Origin: an uncultured Sutterella sp.
Lineage (GTDB): Bacteria > Pseudomonadota > Gammaproteobacteria > Burkholderiales > Burkholderiaceae_F
Length of the DNA: 36,940 nt
Direction of reading: 5' to 3'
NCBI GenBank assembly: GCA_900546995.1
Contig: URFF01000008.1
Coordinates: 1 to 36,940 of the forward strand
Shown here piece by piece: positions 9,040 through 17,602 of the stretch. Under the pieces are notes generated by a model that searched no databases, was not told where the DNA came from, and saw only the letters and a list, made by a program, of their open reading frames with translations. The position numbers and the translations under genes were made by a program. Within the stretch, counting starts at the first letter, position 1. Each line of letters begins with the position of its first letter.

Positions 9040-9065
9040 TAGAATAAGACCTGTTAATAGGTCTT
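9040..9065 (+). promoter_or_regulatory. Promoter -10 and inverted-repeat operator of the RelBE-type module
   Basis: A -10-like TAGAAT (9040-9045) is followed directly by the inverted repeat AAGACCT (9046-9052) / AGGTCTT (9059-9065) with a 6-base spacer, ending 14 bases before the antitoxin ATG. A palindrome over the transcription start is typical of autorepressed toxin-antitoxin operons. No good -35 was found. Confidence 0.5.
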
Positions 9066-9079
9066 TTGAGTAGTGAAAA

Positions 9080-9331
9080 ATGACAGCAATTATTTATACA
9101 GACACGACTGCGAGTATTAGCGAATTAAAGAAAAATCCATCGGCAACTGTACGTTCGGGTGCCGGCTTTCCAGTGGCAATTTTGAATCGAAATAAACCTG
9201 AATTCTATTGTGTGCCTCAGGAACTTTACGAGAAAATGTTGGAATACATTGACGATCAGGAACTCATTCGTTTAGTACAAGAAAGAAAGGATGAGCCTTT
9301 GGTTGATGTTGACTTGGATCGTTACTTATGA
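9080..9331 (+). CDS. Type II antitoxin, Phd/RelB (StbD-like) family
   Basis: An 83-aa acidic protein with the Phd/YefM-like N-terminus (SISELKKNPSATVRSG, then PVAILNRNKPEFYCVP) that usually binds DNA as a dimer, and an acidic C-terminal tail that would wrap the toxin. Its stop overlaps the toxin start in ATGA, the normal arrangement for translational coupling. It should neutralise the downstream RelE-type toxin and repress the operon through the palindrome upstream. Confidence 0.88.
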   Translation: MTAIIYTDTTASISELKKNPSATVRSGAGFPVAILNRNKPEFYCVPQELYEKMLEYIDDQELIRLVQERKDEPLVDVDLDRYL

Positions 9332-9615
9332 CGTATAGTGTCAAATTCAGGAAGTCAGCTTTTCGGGAGTGGAAAAAGCTTGACCCAACCGTGCAACGAC
9401 AATTCGCAAAAAAATTAAAAGAACGCATTGAAAATCCAAGAGTTGAGGCCGATCATTTAAGAGGAATGAAGGATTGTTATAAGATTAAACTCAAAGCGCT
9501 TGGCTACAGGTTGGTCTATGAGGTTCAGGATAATGTTTTAGTTATTTCCGTTGTTGCTGTTGGGAAACGAAACCGATCGGAGGTCTATGAATTGTCAAGT
9601 GAAAGACTGAAATGA
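9328..9615 (+). CDS. Type II toxin, RelE/StbE family mRNA interferase
   Basis: A 95-aa basic protein with the RelE fold signature: an N-terminal strand then FRKSAFREWKKLD, a central LRGMKDCYKIKL block, and the C-terminal YRLVYEVQDN and VGKRNRSEVY. RelE toxins cleave mRNA in the ribosomal A site. The conserved basic residues and the C-terminal Tyr are present and the frame is intact, so the toxin looks functional. It overlaps the antitoxin gene by 4 bases. The 99 bases to corC are AT-rich with no clear feature. Confidence 0.88.
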   Translation: MTYSVKFRKSAFREWKKLDPTVQRQFAKKLKERIENPRVEADHLRGMKDCYKIKLKALGYRLVYEVQDNVLVISVVAVGKRNRSEVYELSSERLK

Positions 9616-9714
9616 TCATTTAAAAAACCTGAAGATCTATCAAGATATCTCAAATGCAATCCGAAACAATCCTTGATATGATTAAAAATCTCCGTTTAAC
9701 TAGTGATTTAACGA

Positions 9715-10605
9715 ATGAGTACTGATCCTTCCCCACAACCGGGAAACATAAAACATCGTTCTTTTTTCGAGCGTTTGTCGGGCATGTTTCATGCGCCCAC
9801 GCGCGAAGATTTCATTGATACGCTTCATGAGGCCAACGAGCAAAAATTAATTGACGACTCGGCCTTGCAGATGATGGAAGGCGTCATGAAGTTCTCCAAT
9901 CTCAGAGCTTGCGACCTGATGGTGCCGCGTCTTCAGATGCAGGTGGTGGATCTGAGCGAGCCGCGCGAGAAGTGGCTTACCCACATGATTGAAACCGAGC
10001 ACTCGCGCTTTCCGGCCATTCTTGATGGTGACCGAGATAACGTTATCGGTATTTTGCATGCGAAGACAGTTTTACATGTGCTCATTGATCCGGCGTTTAA
10101 TGTTCGAGAGCATCTTCGCCCGGTGAAATTTATCACCGAGAGCATGCCGTTAAACGAGCTCTTACGTGACTTTAAGCTTGAGCGAAACCACATGGCAATT
10201 GTCATTGATGAATTCGGTTCCGTTTCGGGTTTGATTACCATTGAGGATGTTCTTGAGCAGATTGTGGGCGAAATCGATGATGAATTCGATGAAATTGATG
10301 AAGATGCCGATAACATCCTGGAAGATCCCAAACACGCCTGTTGGCGCGTGAAGGCCCTCACTGAAATTCAGCAGTTTAACGAATATTTCGATACGCAGAT
10401 CAACACCGATGAAGACTGTCACTGCGAAACGATCGGTGGTTTAATCGCAGACCGTTTAGAGCATATGCCGAAGACCGGAGAAACCGTGATTATTGAAAAG
10501 TTCCGCTTTACCGTTCTTCGCGCCGATGAGCGTCAGGTTCGACTTCTAAAGGTGGAACGAGTAGCGGAACTGGCTCCGACCGATGACAAAGAGAATCAAA
10601 AGTGA
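9715..10605 (+). CDS. corC: CorC/YbeX: CBS-pair and CorC_HlyC domain protein
   Basis: A soluble 296-aa protein with a tandem CBS pair (about residues 65-185) and a C-terminal CorC_HlyC domain (about 205-285). It lacks the DUF21 membrane domain of true CorC-type Mg transporters, matching E. coli YbeX, which is linked to Mg homeostasis and ribosome metabolism. Its normal operon partner ybeY lies upstream of the inserted islet. Start ATG 9715 has no strong ribosome site and no clear promoter was seen, so expression after the insertion is unclear. Its TGA overlaps the lnt GTG. Confidence 0.92.
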   Translation: MSTDPSPQPGNIKHRSFFERLSGMFHAPTREDFIDTLHEANEQKLIDDSALQMMEGVMKFSNLRACDLMVPRLQMQVVDLSEPREKWLTHMIETEHSRFPAILDGDRDNVIGILHAKTVLHVLIDPAFNVREHLRPVKFITESMPLNELLRDFKLERNHMAIVIDEFGSVSGLITIEDVLEQIVGEIDDEFDEIDEDADNILEDPKHACWRVKALTEIQQFNEYFDTQINTDEDCHCETIGGLIADRLEHMPKTGETVIIEKFRFTVLRADERQVRLLKVERVAELAPTDDKENQK

Positions 10606-12137
10606 AGGTGATTGATTTCGAGAAGCGGTACTACCTTTATCGCTTGGTGTTAAGTTTTGCTTCCGGGGTTTCGCTTGCAAGCGCTTTTGCGCCCGCTAAT
10701 GAACCCATCTACGCATTGGCGGGGCTACTTATCATCTTTTATCTGGTTGGTATTACCCAAAAAGTGAAAGACGCCTTTTTGTGGGGCCTTGCCTTCGGGT
10801 TCGGTTGGTTTGTGGTGGGCGTCAATTGGGTCTATTTCAGCATGTACCACTATGGCTACATGCCCCTGGAATGGACCTATGTCACTACCTGCGTTTTTGC
10901 GTTGGGATTGGGACTATTTCCTGCCGCGGCCTTTGCAATTGCAACGCGTCTAACCGAAAACGCTGCACTTCGCATGGCTTTCACGATTCCGGCTGCCTTT
11001 ACACTCACCGAGTGGATTCGCTCATGGTTTTTAACGGGTTTCCCGTGGTTAAATCCGGCCTATGCTGTCATTGACTGGCCGATTGCCGGTATCGCTCCCA
11101 TTTTGGGCTCCTTTGGCGTTTTACTGGCTCTTACGTGGATTGCCGGCCTTTTAGCCGCGTTTTGGGTGCTTCGCGGTCAATGGATTTACATGGGCGCATG
11201 CGCCATCATGGCGTTTTCACTTCTCTTTTTAGGCATGGTGGGTGATCGGGTGCCTTGGAGCGAATCGGCCGGGACGCTTAAAGTGCGTCTCATTCAACCC
11301 AATTTAGAGCCTCGCCTTTTGCAACAATCAATGAGCGAACGCTTCGATGAGGTGTACTTTTATCTGGATAACGTTTCTGTTGAGAAGCCGGATATTGACC
11401 TGGTGATTTTACCGGAATCCGTTTACCCGATATCGGTTCAGCGAATGCCTCAGGAGATGAATCGCCTGACCGAGTGGGTTAAAAAAGAAAAGAAGGGGCT
11501 GCTCTTTAACGCCTTTTGGGAGCCGCAGGCAGGGGATTTTCGCAATGCGGCGATTCATTTGACGCCAAACGGTGAACTGTCCGTCTACGAAAAACGTCAC
11601 TTGGTGCCTTTCGGTGAATTTGTGCCCTGGGGTTTTCATTGGTTTGTGGAATCCATGCGTATCCCGATGAGTGATTTAACGGCTGGGGCCGATACGCAAC
11701 CCTTGATGAATCTGTCCGGTCACCCGGCTAGCGTTAATCTTTGCTACGAAAACCTCTTTGGCAATGAATGGCGGGATGCGTGGCACGAGGGGTCGCCTGA
11801 ACTTTTGGTCAATCTGTCCAATCTGAAGTGGTTTGGGCCCTATAAGGCGGCTTCTCAACACTTGCAGATTTCGCGTATGAGAGCCAAGGAGTCCGCCCGC
11901 CCCTTATTGAATGTCACCAATAGCGGCGTCACGGCTTTGGTCGATGCTCGAGGGCAGGTGCTTGAATCGCTACCCTCAGACGAAAGCGCTTTGCGTGATG
12001 TGACGGTGGTGACGGCAAAGGGCGAAGCGACGCCTTATATTCGGATGGGGGATTGGCCCGCTCTTTTATGGGCGTTTGCGATGTTTGTCGTAGGTGTGGC
12101 GCTTTCCGTTTTTCTAAAGCGTCGCCAAAACGTTTAA
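10602..12137 (+). CDS. lnt: Apolipoprotein N-acyltransferase
   Basis: An inner-membrane enzyme that adds the third acyl chain to the N-terminal Cys of lipoproteins, needed before Lol sorting. The first roughly 200 residues hold several hydrophobic helices, the rest is a periplasmic nitrilase domain. The catalytic triad is visible: E272 (LPESVYP), K331 (YEKRHLVPFGEF) and C381 (NLCYENLFG). Length 511 aa is typical. It starts at GTG 10602 inside a 4-base GTGA overlap with corC. Lipoproteins such as Pal in this window would be substrates. Confidence 0.95.
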   Translation: MKVIDFEKRYYLYRLVLSFASGVSLASAFAPANEPIYALAGLLIIFYLVGITQKVKDAFLWGLAFGFGWFVVGVNWVYFSMYHYGYMPLEWTYVTTCVFALGLGLFPAAAFAIATRLTENAALRMAFTIPAAFTLTEWIRSWFLTGFPWLNPAYAVIDWPIAGIAPILGSFGVLLALTWIAGLLAAFWVLRGQWIYMGACAIMAFSLLFLGMVGDRVPWSESAGTLKVRLIQPNLEPRLLQQSMSERFDEVYFYLDNVSVEKPDIDLVILPESVYPISVQRMPQEMNRLTEWVKKEKKGLLFNAFWEPQAGDFRNAAIHLTPNGELSVYEKRHLVPFGEFVPWGFHWFVESMRIPMSDLTAGADTQPLMNLSGHPASVNLCYENLFGNEWRDAWHEGSPELLVNLSNLKWFGPYKAASQHLQISRMRAKESARPLLNVTNSGVTALVDARGQVLESLPSDESALRDVTVVTAKGEATPYIRMGDWPALLWAFAMFVVGVALSVFLKRRQNV

Positions 12138-12148
12138 AATAGACCCTT

Positions 12149-12166
12149 TGCACCTTGCACGGTGCA
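12149..12166. repeat. Short hairpin between lnt and glyQ
   Basis: TGCACC (12149-12154) and GGTGCA (12161-12166) form a 6-bp stem with a 6-base loop just after lnt. The T-run downstream is weak (GGTTTT), so this may be a poor terminator or part of the glyQ leader. The rest of the 146-base gap shows only the glyQ ribosome site GAGGTGA. Confidence 0.3.
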
Positions 12167-12283
12167 GGATTGCGGTTTTATTGATTTTTTCGGGATACTC
12201 AATCCCGGTAACGTGTTTGATTAACGAAGGAGAAGGCGTTGGGGTGTTGCCAGGTGGCAGCTCGTTATTCGCCGAGGTGATCT

Positions 12284-13189
12284 ATGATTTCTTTTCAGGA
12301 TGTCATTTTGCGCTTGCAGCAGTATTGGAGCCAGCAAGGGTGCGCTTTGATGCAACCGATTGACATGGAAGTGGGTGCGGGTACGTCGCACACTGCGACC
12401 TTCTTGCGCTCATTGGGACCGGAGCCGTGGCGTGCTGCCTATGTGCAGCCTTCTCGTCGTCCGAAGGACGCCCGTTACGGCGAAAACCCCAACCGCTTGC
12501 ATCAACATCATCAATTTCAAGTGGTCTTAAAGCCCGCTCCCGTTAACATTGTCGATTTGTATTTGGGTAGTCTTCGCGCACTGGGCATTGACACTGAAGT
12601 CAACGACATCCGCTTTGTGGAAGACAACTGGGAAAATCCGACCTTGGGTGCCTGGGGTCTCGGTTGGGAAGTGTGGATGAACGGCATGGAAGTGACGCAG
12701 TTTACATACTTCCAACAAGTGGGCGGTTTGGAATGCAAACCCATCACCGGTGAAATCACCTATGGGTTGGAGCGCCTCACGATGTACCTGCAAAATTGCG
12801 ATAACGTCTTTGATTTGCAGTACACCACTTGGAAGGAACCGAATGGCGACGAACGCGTGCTCACCTACGGTGACGTTTTCCATCAAAACGAAGTGGAACA
12901 AAGCCACTATAACTTCGAAGCAAGCGACCCGGTGAAGCTTTTGGGGCAATTTGACTACTTTGAAAGCGAAGCCAAGCGCATGATGGAATTAAATCTTGCC
13001 TTGCCCGCTTACGAAATGGTACTTAAAGCCGGTCATACCTTTAACCTCTTGGACGCTCGCGGTGCGATCAGTGTGACCGAACGCGCAGCCTACATTGCCC
13101 GTATCCGTACGATTAGCCGCGCAGTGGCTCAAAGCTACTACGATTCGCGTGAACGTTTGGGCTTCCCGATGTTGAAAAAGAATAAGTAA
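12284..13189 (+). CDS. glyQ: Glycyl-tRNA synthetase alpha subunit
   Basis: The catalytic subunit of the bacterial alpha2beta2 glycyl-tRNA synthetase, class II, charging tRNA-Gly. The opening block (FQDVILRLQQYW) and the PSRRPKDARYGENPNRL region are hallmark GlyQ sequence. The 301-aa length is normal. GAGGTGA lies 5 bases before ATG 12284. glyS follows after 14 bases. Confidence 0.98.
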   Translation: MISFQDVILRLQQYWSQQGCALMQPIDMEVGAGTSHTATFLRSLGPEPWRAAYVQPSRRPKDARYGENPNRLHQHHQFQVVLKPAPVNIVDLYLGSLRALGIDTEVNDIRFVEDNWENPTLGAWGLGWEVWMNGMEVTQFTYFQQVGGLECKPITGEITYGLERLTMYLQNCDNVFDLQYTTWKEPNGDERVLTYGDVFHQNEVEQSHYNFEASDPVKLLGQFDYFESEAKRMMELNLALPAYEMVLKAGHTFNLLDARGAISVTERAAYIARIRTISRAVAQSYYDSRERLGFPMLKKNK

Positions 13190-13203
13190 AGAGGGTTTTT
13201 GAA

Positions 13204-15294
13204 ATGAATAGTTTGTTAGTGGAATTACAGACCGAAGAGTTGCCGCCGAAGGCGCTTGGAAAACTCTCTGAGGTATTTGCCAATACGATCGCAAAGAGTC
13301 TGACGGCTCAGCACTTTTTGACCGAAAACTCCAAAGTGACGGTTTTCGGCGCGCCGCGCCGTTTGGCCGTTTTGATCACTGCAGTGTTGGAAAAGTCGCC
13401 TGACGAAGCGTTTAAGCAAAAGTTAGTACCGGTTCGCGTCGGTTTAGATGCCGAAGGTCATGCAACGCCCGCATTACTTAAAAAGATGAAGGCGCTTGGT
13501 ATTGAAGCCGATGTGGCTGACTTAAAGCGTGTGAACGACGGTAAAAACGAACAGTTGGTTTACGAAGGGATTCGCGCCGGTGTGGCTTTGGCTCATGGTT
13601 TGCAAACAGCGCTTGAAGAAGCCGTGAGCTCTCTTCCGATTCCAAAAGTCATGCACTATCAATTAGCCGACGGTGAAACGACCGTTTCCTTTGTTCGTCC
13701 GGCTAAACACTTGGTGGCGCTTTTCGGTGCGGATGTGGTCCCCGTGTCGATTCTCGGCTTAACAGCTGATCGTTTAACGAGCGGTCATCGCTTCCATACC
13801 CGTGATTTAATTTCGATTAAGGACGCGGATGGCTACGAAGCGCAAATGCAAACCGAAGGCAAAGTGATGGCTTCGTTTGCGAAGCGCCGTGAAAAGATTG
13901 TCCACGACGTAAAAGCCATGGCTGAAGCGATTGGCGGCGTGGCGATCATGCCTGAGGATTTGATTGATGAAGTGACGGCCTTGACCGAATGGCCGGTGAT
14001 TTATGAATCCTCGTTTGATGAAGAATTTTTGAGCGTGCCGCAAGAATGCTTGATTTTGACGATGCAGCAAAATCAGAAGTATTTTGCCGTGCAAGATGCT
14101 CAAGGCCACTTGATGAACCGTTTCTTCTTGGTGTCTCAATTGGAAGCCAAGGACGGGGGCGATGCCATCCGTTCGGGTAACGCCCGTGTGGTTCGTGCCC
14201 GCTTGGCTGACGCGAAATTCTTCTATGATCAAGACCGTTTGGTGACGCTTGAAAGCCGCGTGCCGGGTTTGGCTCATGTGGTTTATCACAATAAGTTGGG
14301 GACGCAAGCCGAGCGCGTGGAACGCGTGAAGGCGATTGCTGCTCGCGTGGCTGACTTGATCGGTGCCAATCGCGAGCAAGCGGTGCGTGCTGCACAGCTG
14401 GCTAAGGTTGATCTTTTAACGCAAATGGTGGGTGAATTCCCGGAATTGCAAGGCATTATGGGTGAATACTATGCCTTGCACGATGGCGAGGATCCCATTG
14501 TGGCTCAAGCCATTCGTGAGCACTATCAGCCGCGTTATGCGGGGGATGACTTGCCCTCGACGCCCGTGAGCATTGCGGTGGCTTTGGCCGATAAGCTTGA
14601 AACCCTCTCCGGTCTTTTCGGTATCGGTCAGATGCCGACCGGTGATAAGGATCCGTTTGCCTTACGCCGTCACGCATTGGGTATCTTGCGCATGATCCTT
14701 GAAAAGGGTTTGACGGTTTCGTTAACGGATTTGGTCACCATTGGTTACGAAGCCTTAAAGGTGGTTCCCGGTGTCACCGATGCCCGCAGCGAACTCTTGG
14801 CATTCTTTGAAGACCGCCTACGTGTGATCTTTAAGGAAAAGGGTTATAGCGCTCAGGAAATCGATGCCGTGTTGGCTTTGCATCCGGCTCGAGTTTTGGA
14901 AATTCCGGCTCGTTTGGAAGCCGTGCGTAGCTTCTCTGCAATGGTTCAAGCCGAAAGCTTGGCGGCTGCCAACAAGCGTATTGGTAACATCCTTAAAAAG
15001 AGTCCGGCGGCAAGCGATGAGGTTAAGAGCGACTTGTTGCAATTGGATGCCGAAAAAGCCTTATATGCCGCTTTATGCGATATTGAACCGAAGGTCAATG
15101 CCGCCTATGAAAAGGGTGCTTATACGGATGTGCTGACGCAGTTGGCAACGCTTCGTGAGCCGGTTGACCAATTCTTTGAAGATGTGATGGTCAACGTGGA
15201 CGATGAAACACTTCGTGCCAATCGTTTAGCCCTCTTGGCTCGTTTACATCGTACAATGAATCAAGTGGCAGAGCTTTCTCGTTTAGCGAAGTAA
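13204..15294 (+). CDS. glyS: Glycyl-tRNA synthetase beta subunit
   Basis: The tRNA-binding subunit of the two-subunit glycyl-tRNA synthetase. It opens with the family signature ELQTEELPPKAL and ends with a helical anticodon-binding-like region. At 696 aa it is full length. It forms an operon with glyQ and ends at a strong terminator 25 bases after the stop. Confidence 0.98.
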   Translation: MNSLLVELQTEELPPKALGKLSEVFANTIAKSLTAQHFLTENSKVTVFGAPRRLAVLITAVLEKSPDEAFKQKLVPVRVGLDAEGHATPALLKKMKALGIEADVADLKRVNDGKNEQLVYEGIRAGVALAHGLQTALEEAVSSLPIPKVMHYQLADGETTVSFVRPAKHLVALFGADVVPVSILGLTADRLTSGHRFHTRDLISIKDADGYEAQMQTEGKVMASFAKRREKIVHDVKAMAEAIGGVAIMPEDLIDEVTALTEWPVIYESSFDEEFLSVPQECLILTMQQNQKYFAVQDAQGHLMNRFFLVSQLEAKDGGDAIRSGNARVVRARLADAKFFYDQDRLVTLESRVPGLAHVVYHNKLGTQAERVERVKAIAARVADLIGANREQAVRAAQLAKVDLLTQMVGEFPELQGIMGEYYALHDGEDPIVAQAIREHYQPRYAGDDLPSTPVSIAVALADKLETLSGLFGIGQMPTGDKDPFALRRHALGILRMILEKGLTVSLTDLVTIGYEALKVVPGVTDARSELLAFFEDRLRVIFKEKGYSAQEIDAVLALHPARVLEIPARLEAVRSFSAMVQAESLAAANKRIGNILKKSPAASDEVKSDLLQLDAEKALYAALCDIEPKVNAAYEKGAYTDVLTQLATLREPVDQFFEDVMVNVDDETLRANRLALLARLHRTMNQVAELSRLAK

Positions 15295-15319
15295 GCTTTC
15301 GATTCGTTGCATTATGAAT

Positions 15320-15346
15320 AAAAGGCTCCGCTTTGGGAGCCTTTTA
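15320..15346 (+). terminator. Intrinsic terminator after glyS
   Basis: A perfect 10-bp stem (AAAAGGCTCC 15320-15329 with GGAGCCTTTT 15336-15345) and a 6-base loop. It overlaps the longest possible plsC frame (ATG 15314), which argues that this ATG is not used. The plsC ribosome site begins about 10 bases later. Confidence 0.85.
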
Positions 15347-15367
15347 TCGTCTAAAGGGGATGAAATT

Positions 15368-16117
15368 ATGTCAACGCTTCGCGGTTGGCTCTTTTATATT
15401 GTGCTGGCAATCACGTTGATTCCGGTGGCGATTGTCATCATCTTGATGTATCCCTTGCCGCTTGCCTGGCGCTATCGGGTTGGAGCAAGTTGGGCTCGCT
15501 TCATCCTGTGGTGCGCTGAGGTGATTTGTGGTTTGCGCTATGAGATGAACGGCATGGAAAATTTCCCGAAAGACCATCGTCCGGTTTTGGTGTTAAGTAA
15601 ACACCAATCGGCCTGGGAAGTCTTTTGGATGATTAGCCACGTGCCCAATTACGCCACTTTTGTCTATAAGCGTGAGTTGCATTATGTGCCGGTTTTTGGA
15701 CAAGCTATTGCGACACTTAAAATGATCGCCATTGATCGCAAGGCCCATGGGCGAGCCTATGATCAGGTCTTAAGACAAAGTCGTGAAAAAATCGCTCAAG
15801 GGTGGTCCATTGTGATGTTCCCGGAAGGCACGCGAACGGCCCCTGGTGAAGAAAAACTACATTACAAAAGTGGTGGAGCACGGTTAGCCGTTGCAACCGG
15901 TCTTCCGATAGTGCCCATTGCGCTTAATTCCGGTCACTTGTGGCCTCGTAACAGCATTGCGAAAAAGCCCGGCAAGATTACCGTTTCCGTTGGCCCGATG
16001 ATTGAAAGTGAAGGACGAGACTTTGAAGACGTGCAGACCGAATTGGTTCAATGGATTGAAGCAGAAATGCGACGCATTTCTCCGGAGGCATACGCTCGTG
16101 AAGCAACTCGCGTTTGA
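15368..16117 (+). CDS. plsC: 1-acyl-sn-glycerol-3-phosphate acyltransferase
   Basis: A membrane-bound acyltransferase making phosphatidic acid in phospholipid synthesis. One strong hydrophobic helix (about residues 8-30) is followed by the acyltransferase motifs. Motif I reads KHQSAWE, H-x4-E instead of the textbook H-x4-D, as I recall from other betaproteobacterial PlsC proteins. FPEGTRTAPG is the glycerol-phosphate binding motif. I start at ATG 15368 (249 aa), because AAGGGGA lies upstream and the alternative ATG 15314 falls next to the glyS terminator. The next gene overlaps its 3' end by 20 bases. Confidence 0.93.
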   Translation: MSTLRGWLFYIVLAITLIPVAIVIILMYPLPLAWRYRVGASWARFILWCAEVICGLRYEMNGMENFPKDHRPVLVLSKHQSAWEVFWMISHVPNYATFVYKRELHYVPVFGQAIATLKMIAIDRKAHGRAYDQVLRQSREKIAQGWSIVMFPEGTRTAPGEEKLHYKSGGARLAVATGLPIVPIALNSGHLWPRNSIAKKPGKITVSVGPMIESEGRDFEDVQTELVQWIEAEMRRISPEAYAREATRV

Positions 16118-16931
16118 TTTTTTCAATGCAGATCCTTTAACGGATAAGCCGGATCGTGATGAGCATCTTCGTCGCCAACCCCGCTTACCGAAGGCACCTC
16201 CTGCAGTTGAAAAACGTGAGTCCTTTACGCTAACGCCGGCTTTTTCTTATCGTCTTGAGCGAGCAAAGCGCAAAACCGTGGGTTTTGTCATCGATGAACG
16301 GGGATTGACGATTCGGGCGCCTCGGTGGGTGCCGGTGGCTGACATCGAAAAGATGATCCAAAAACGTGAGGATTGGATTCAGAAAAAATTGGTGCAATTT
16401 GCCGATTGGCAAAAGGAAGTGGGAACACAGGCCGTACGGTTTGCTGATGGAGAATACATTCCTTATCTCGGTAAGCCACTCACCATGGTTTTAGATCCTC
16501 AAGCGACCACGGTTTATAAAAAAGACGATGAGTTTGGGCCGCAGCTCATTGTCAATTTGACTAAAAACGCTTCATCGGAACGAATTCGGGATTTGGTTCA
16601 GGTGTGGTTTCGTAAGGAAGCCGAGCGCTATATTGGTGAACGGCTCAAAGCGATCGCCGCCAACGCTTTGGTGTCTTATTCCGGATGGGGTTTATCGAGT
16701 GCCAAAGGGCGTTGGGGATCTTGCAGTGCCGATCGCAAAATTCGTTTGAATTGGCGATTAATTCATTTGGAGCCGTCAATCATTGATTATGTGATTGCGC
16801 ATGAATTAGCGCACCTTGACGAGATGAATCACAGTGCTCGCTTTTGGAAGCGAGTTGCTGAAATAGATCCCCACTACTTAGAGGCTAGGCAAAAACTGAA
16901 AGGGATCTACATTCCAAGCTTACCGTTTTAA
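16098..16931 (+). CDS. YgjP-type zinc metallopeptidase-like protein (DUF45/M48-like)
   Basis: A 278-aa protein with the zinc motif HELAHLDEMNHSARFW: the HExxH pair plus a third His eight residues on, as in the YgjP/WLM-like DUF45 family. The preceding GRWGSCS block is also typical. I choose GTG 16098 because GGAGG sits 9 bases upstream. An ATG at 16002 would give a longer protein, but its first 32 residues would lie wholly within plsC in another frame. The 20-base overlap with plsC implies co-translation. The substrate is unknown. Confidence 0.85.
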   Translation: MKQLAFDFFNADPLTDKPDRDEHLRRQPRLPKAPPAVEKRESFTLTPAFSYRLERAKRKTVGFVIDERGLTIRAPRWVPVADIEKMIQKREDWIQKKLVQFADWQKEVGTQAVRFADGEYIPYLGKPLTMVLDPQATTVYKKDDEFGPQLIVNLTKNASSERIRDLVQVWFRKEAERYIGERLKAIAANALVSYSGWGLSSAKGRWGSCSADRKIRLNWRLIHLEPSIIDYVIAHELAHLDEMNHSARFWKRVAEIDPHYLEARQKLKGIYIPSLPF

Positions 16932-16948
16932 TCGCCAGGAAAAAATAG

Positions 16949-17263
16949 TCACACAGCAGAGTGTTGTAGCAAATCAGCAAAAATAGCCGGATTCCTATCT
17001 GCAATCACCAACAAAGTTCTTGCAGCACCAGAAGGATTCCGTTTACCTTGTTCCCAAGCTTGCAAAGTTCTAGGGGACACTCCTAGTAATGTTGCAAAAT
17101 TACGTTGTGTTAAGCCCGTTTTTTTTCGTACTTCTTTAATGTTGGGAAGCGTAAAAACAGTCTTTCTTGCGACTTTCTCTGCTTTCATTTCTTCAACCGA
17201 CTGCAGGAGCATGTGGCAGAATTCATCCAATTCAGGATCATCAGCGTATTGTTTTTTAACCAT
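16949..17263 (-). CDS. higA: HigA-type XRE-family antitoxin (intact)
   Basis: A 104-aa protein with a Cro/C1 helix-turn-helix at about residues 45-90 (KKTGLTQRNFATLLGVSPRTLQAWEQGKRNPSG). Such proteins lie downstream of a HigB/RelE-like toxin, bind it and repress the shared promoter. Its ATG overlaps the 3' end of the toxin frame by 8 bases, as in working higBA operons. The toxin is broken (see the entry at 17256-17566), so the antitoxin may now serve only as a repressor or against toxins elsewhere. Confidence 0.88.
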   Translation of the reverse strand: MVKKQYADDPELDEFCHMLLQSVEEMKAEKVARKTVFTLPNIKEVRKKTGLTQRNFATLLGVSPRTLQAWEQGKRNPSGAARTLLVIADRNPAIFADLLQHSAV

Positions 17264-17566
17264 TTTCTCGTTCCTTTAGATCACGTAAAAGTGCTTTTGG
17301 AAGATTGTCAAATTTACTCTTTGAATAAACAATCAATAGCCAAATCCTCCCATCTTCAAGCACATTAAAATAAATCACGCGAACCCCACCTCTTGTCCCA
17401 CGACCTTGACACTTCAGCGAACTTTTCTGAGACTTCCAGATTCAGGGATCACATCGCCAGCTAGAGGATGAGAGGCAATCCAATTGACGAACTACACTCT
17501 ATCTTGTTCCGTCCAATTTTTTTCTGCGGTCTTCAGGAAAGTCGGCATTTCAACGACTGTATACAT
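17256..17566 (-). pseudogene. higB: Broken HigB/RelE-like toxin gene
   Basis: Read from ATG 17566 on the minus strand, the frame gives a HigB-like start (MYTVVEMPTFLKTAEKNW), then an in-frame TAG after QDRV. It resumes with FVNWIASHPLAGDVIPESG and SLRKVR, then hits TGA. One base is missing at that point: adding a G restores Trp (TGG) and joins to the second half, KCQGRGTRGGVRVIYFN through SKSKFDNLPKALL, ending at TAA 17256-17258. The RGTRGGVRVIYF block is the hallmark of this toxin family. The repaired gene would be 103 aa, a normal size. Two separate lesions (nonsense and a 1-base deletion) make a sequencing error unlikely as the sole cause. Confidence 0.85.
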
Positions 17567-17570
17567 ATTC

Positions 17571-17602
17571 GTAATATTACTCGTTATACTACATTGTAGT
17601 AT
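17571..17602 (-). promoter_or_regulatory. Operator palindromes upstream of the higBA locus
   Basis: ATACTACA-T-TGTAGTAT (17586-17602) is a perfect 17-base palindrome about one base. A second palindrome GTAATATTAC lies at 17571-17580, only 5 bases from the toxin ATG. ACTACA/TGTAGT half-sites fit XRE-type antitoxin operators. The site is intact despite the decayed toxin. Confidence 0.6.

Noticed and set aside
9654..9725. 23-codon ORF just before and into corC
   Set aside because: No ribosome site, no similarity that I recognise, and it overlaps the corC start in another frame.
13807..14395. Minus-strand open frames of 149-190 codons inside glyS
   Set aside because: They are antisense shadows of a well-conserved synthetase gene with no recognisable domain.
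15314..15367. N-terminal extension of plsC from ATG 15314
   Set aside because: The extra codons coincide with the glyS terminator hairpin and would add a charged leader before the membrane helix.
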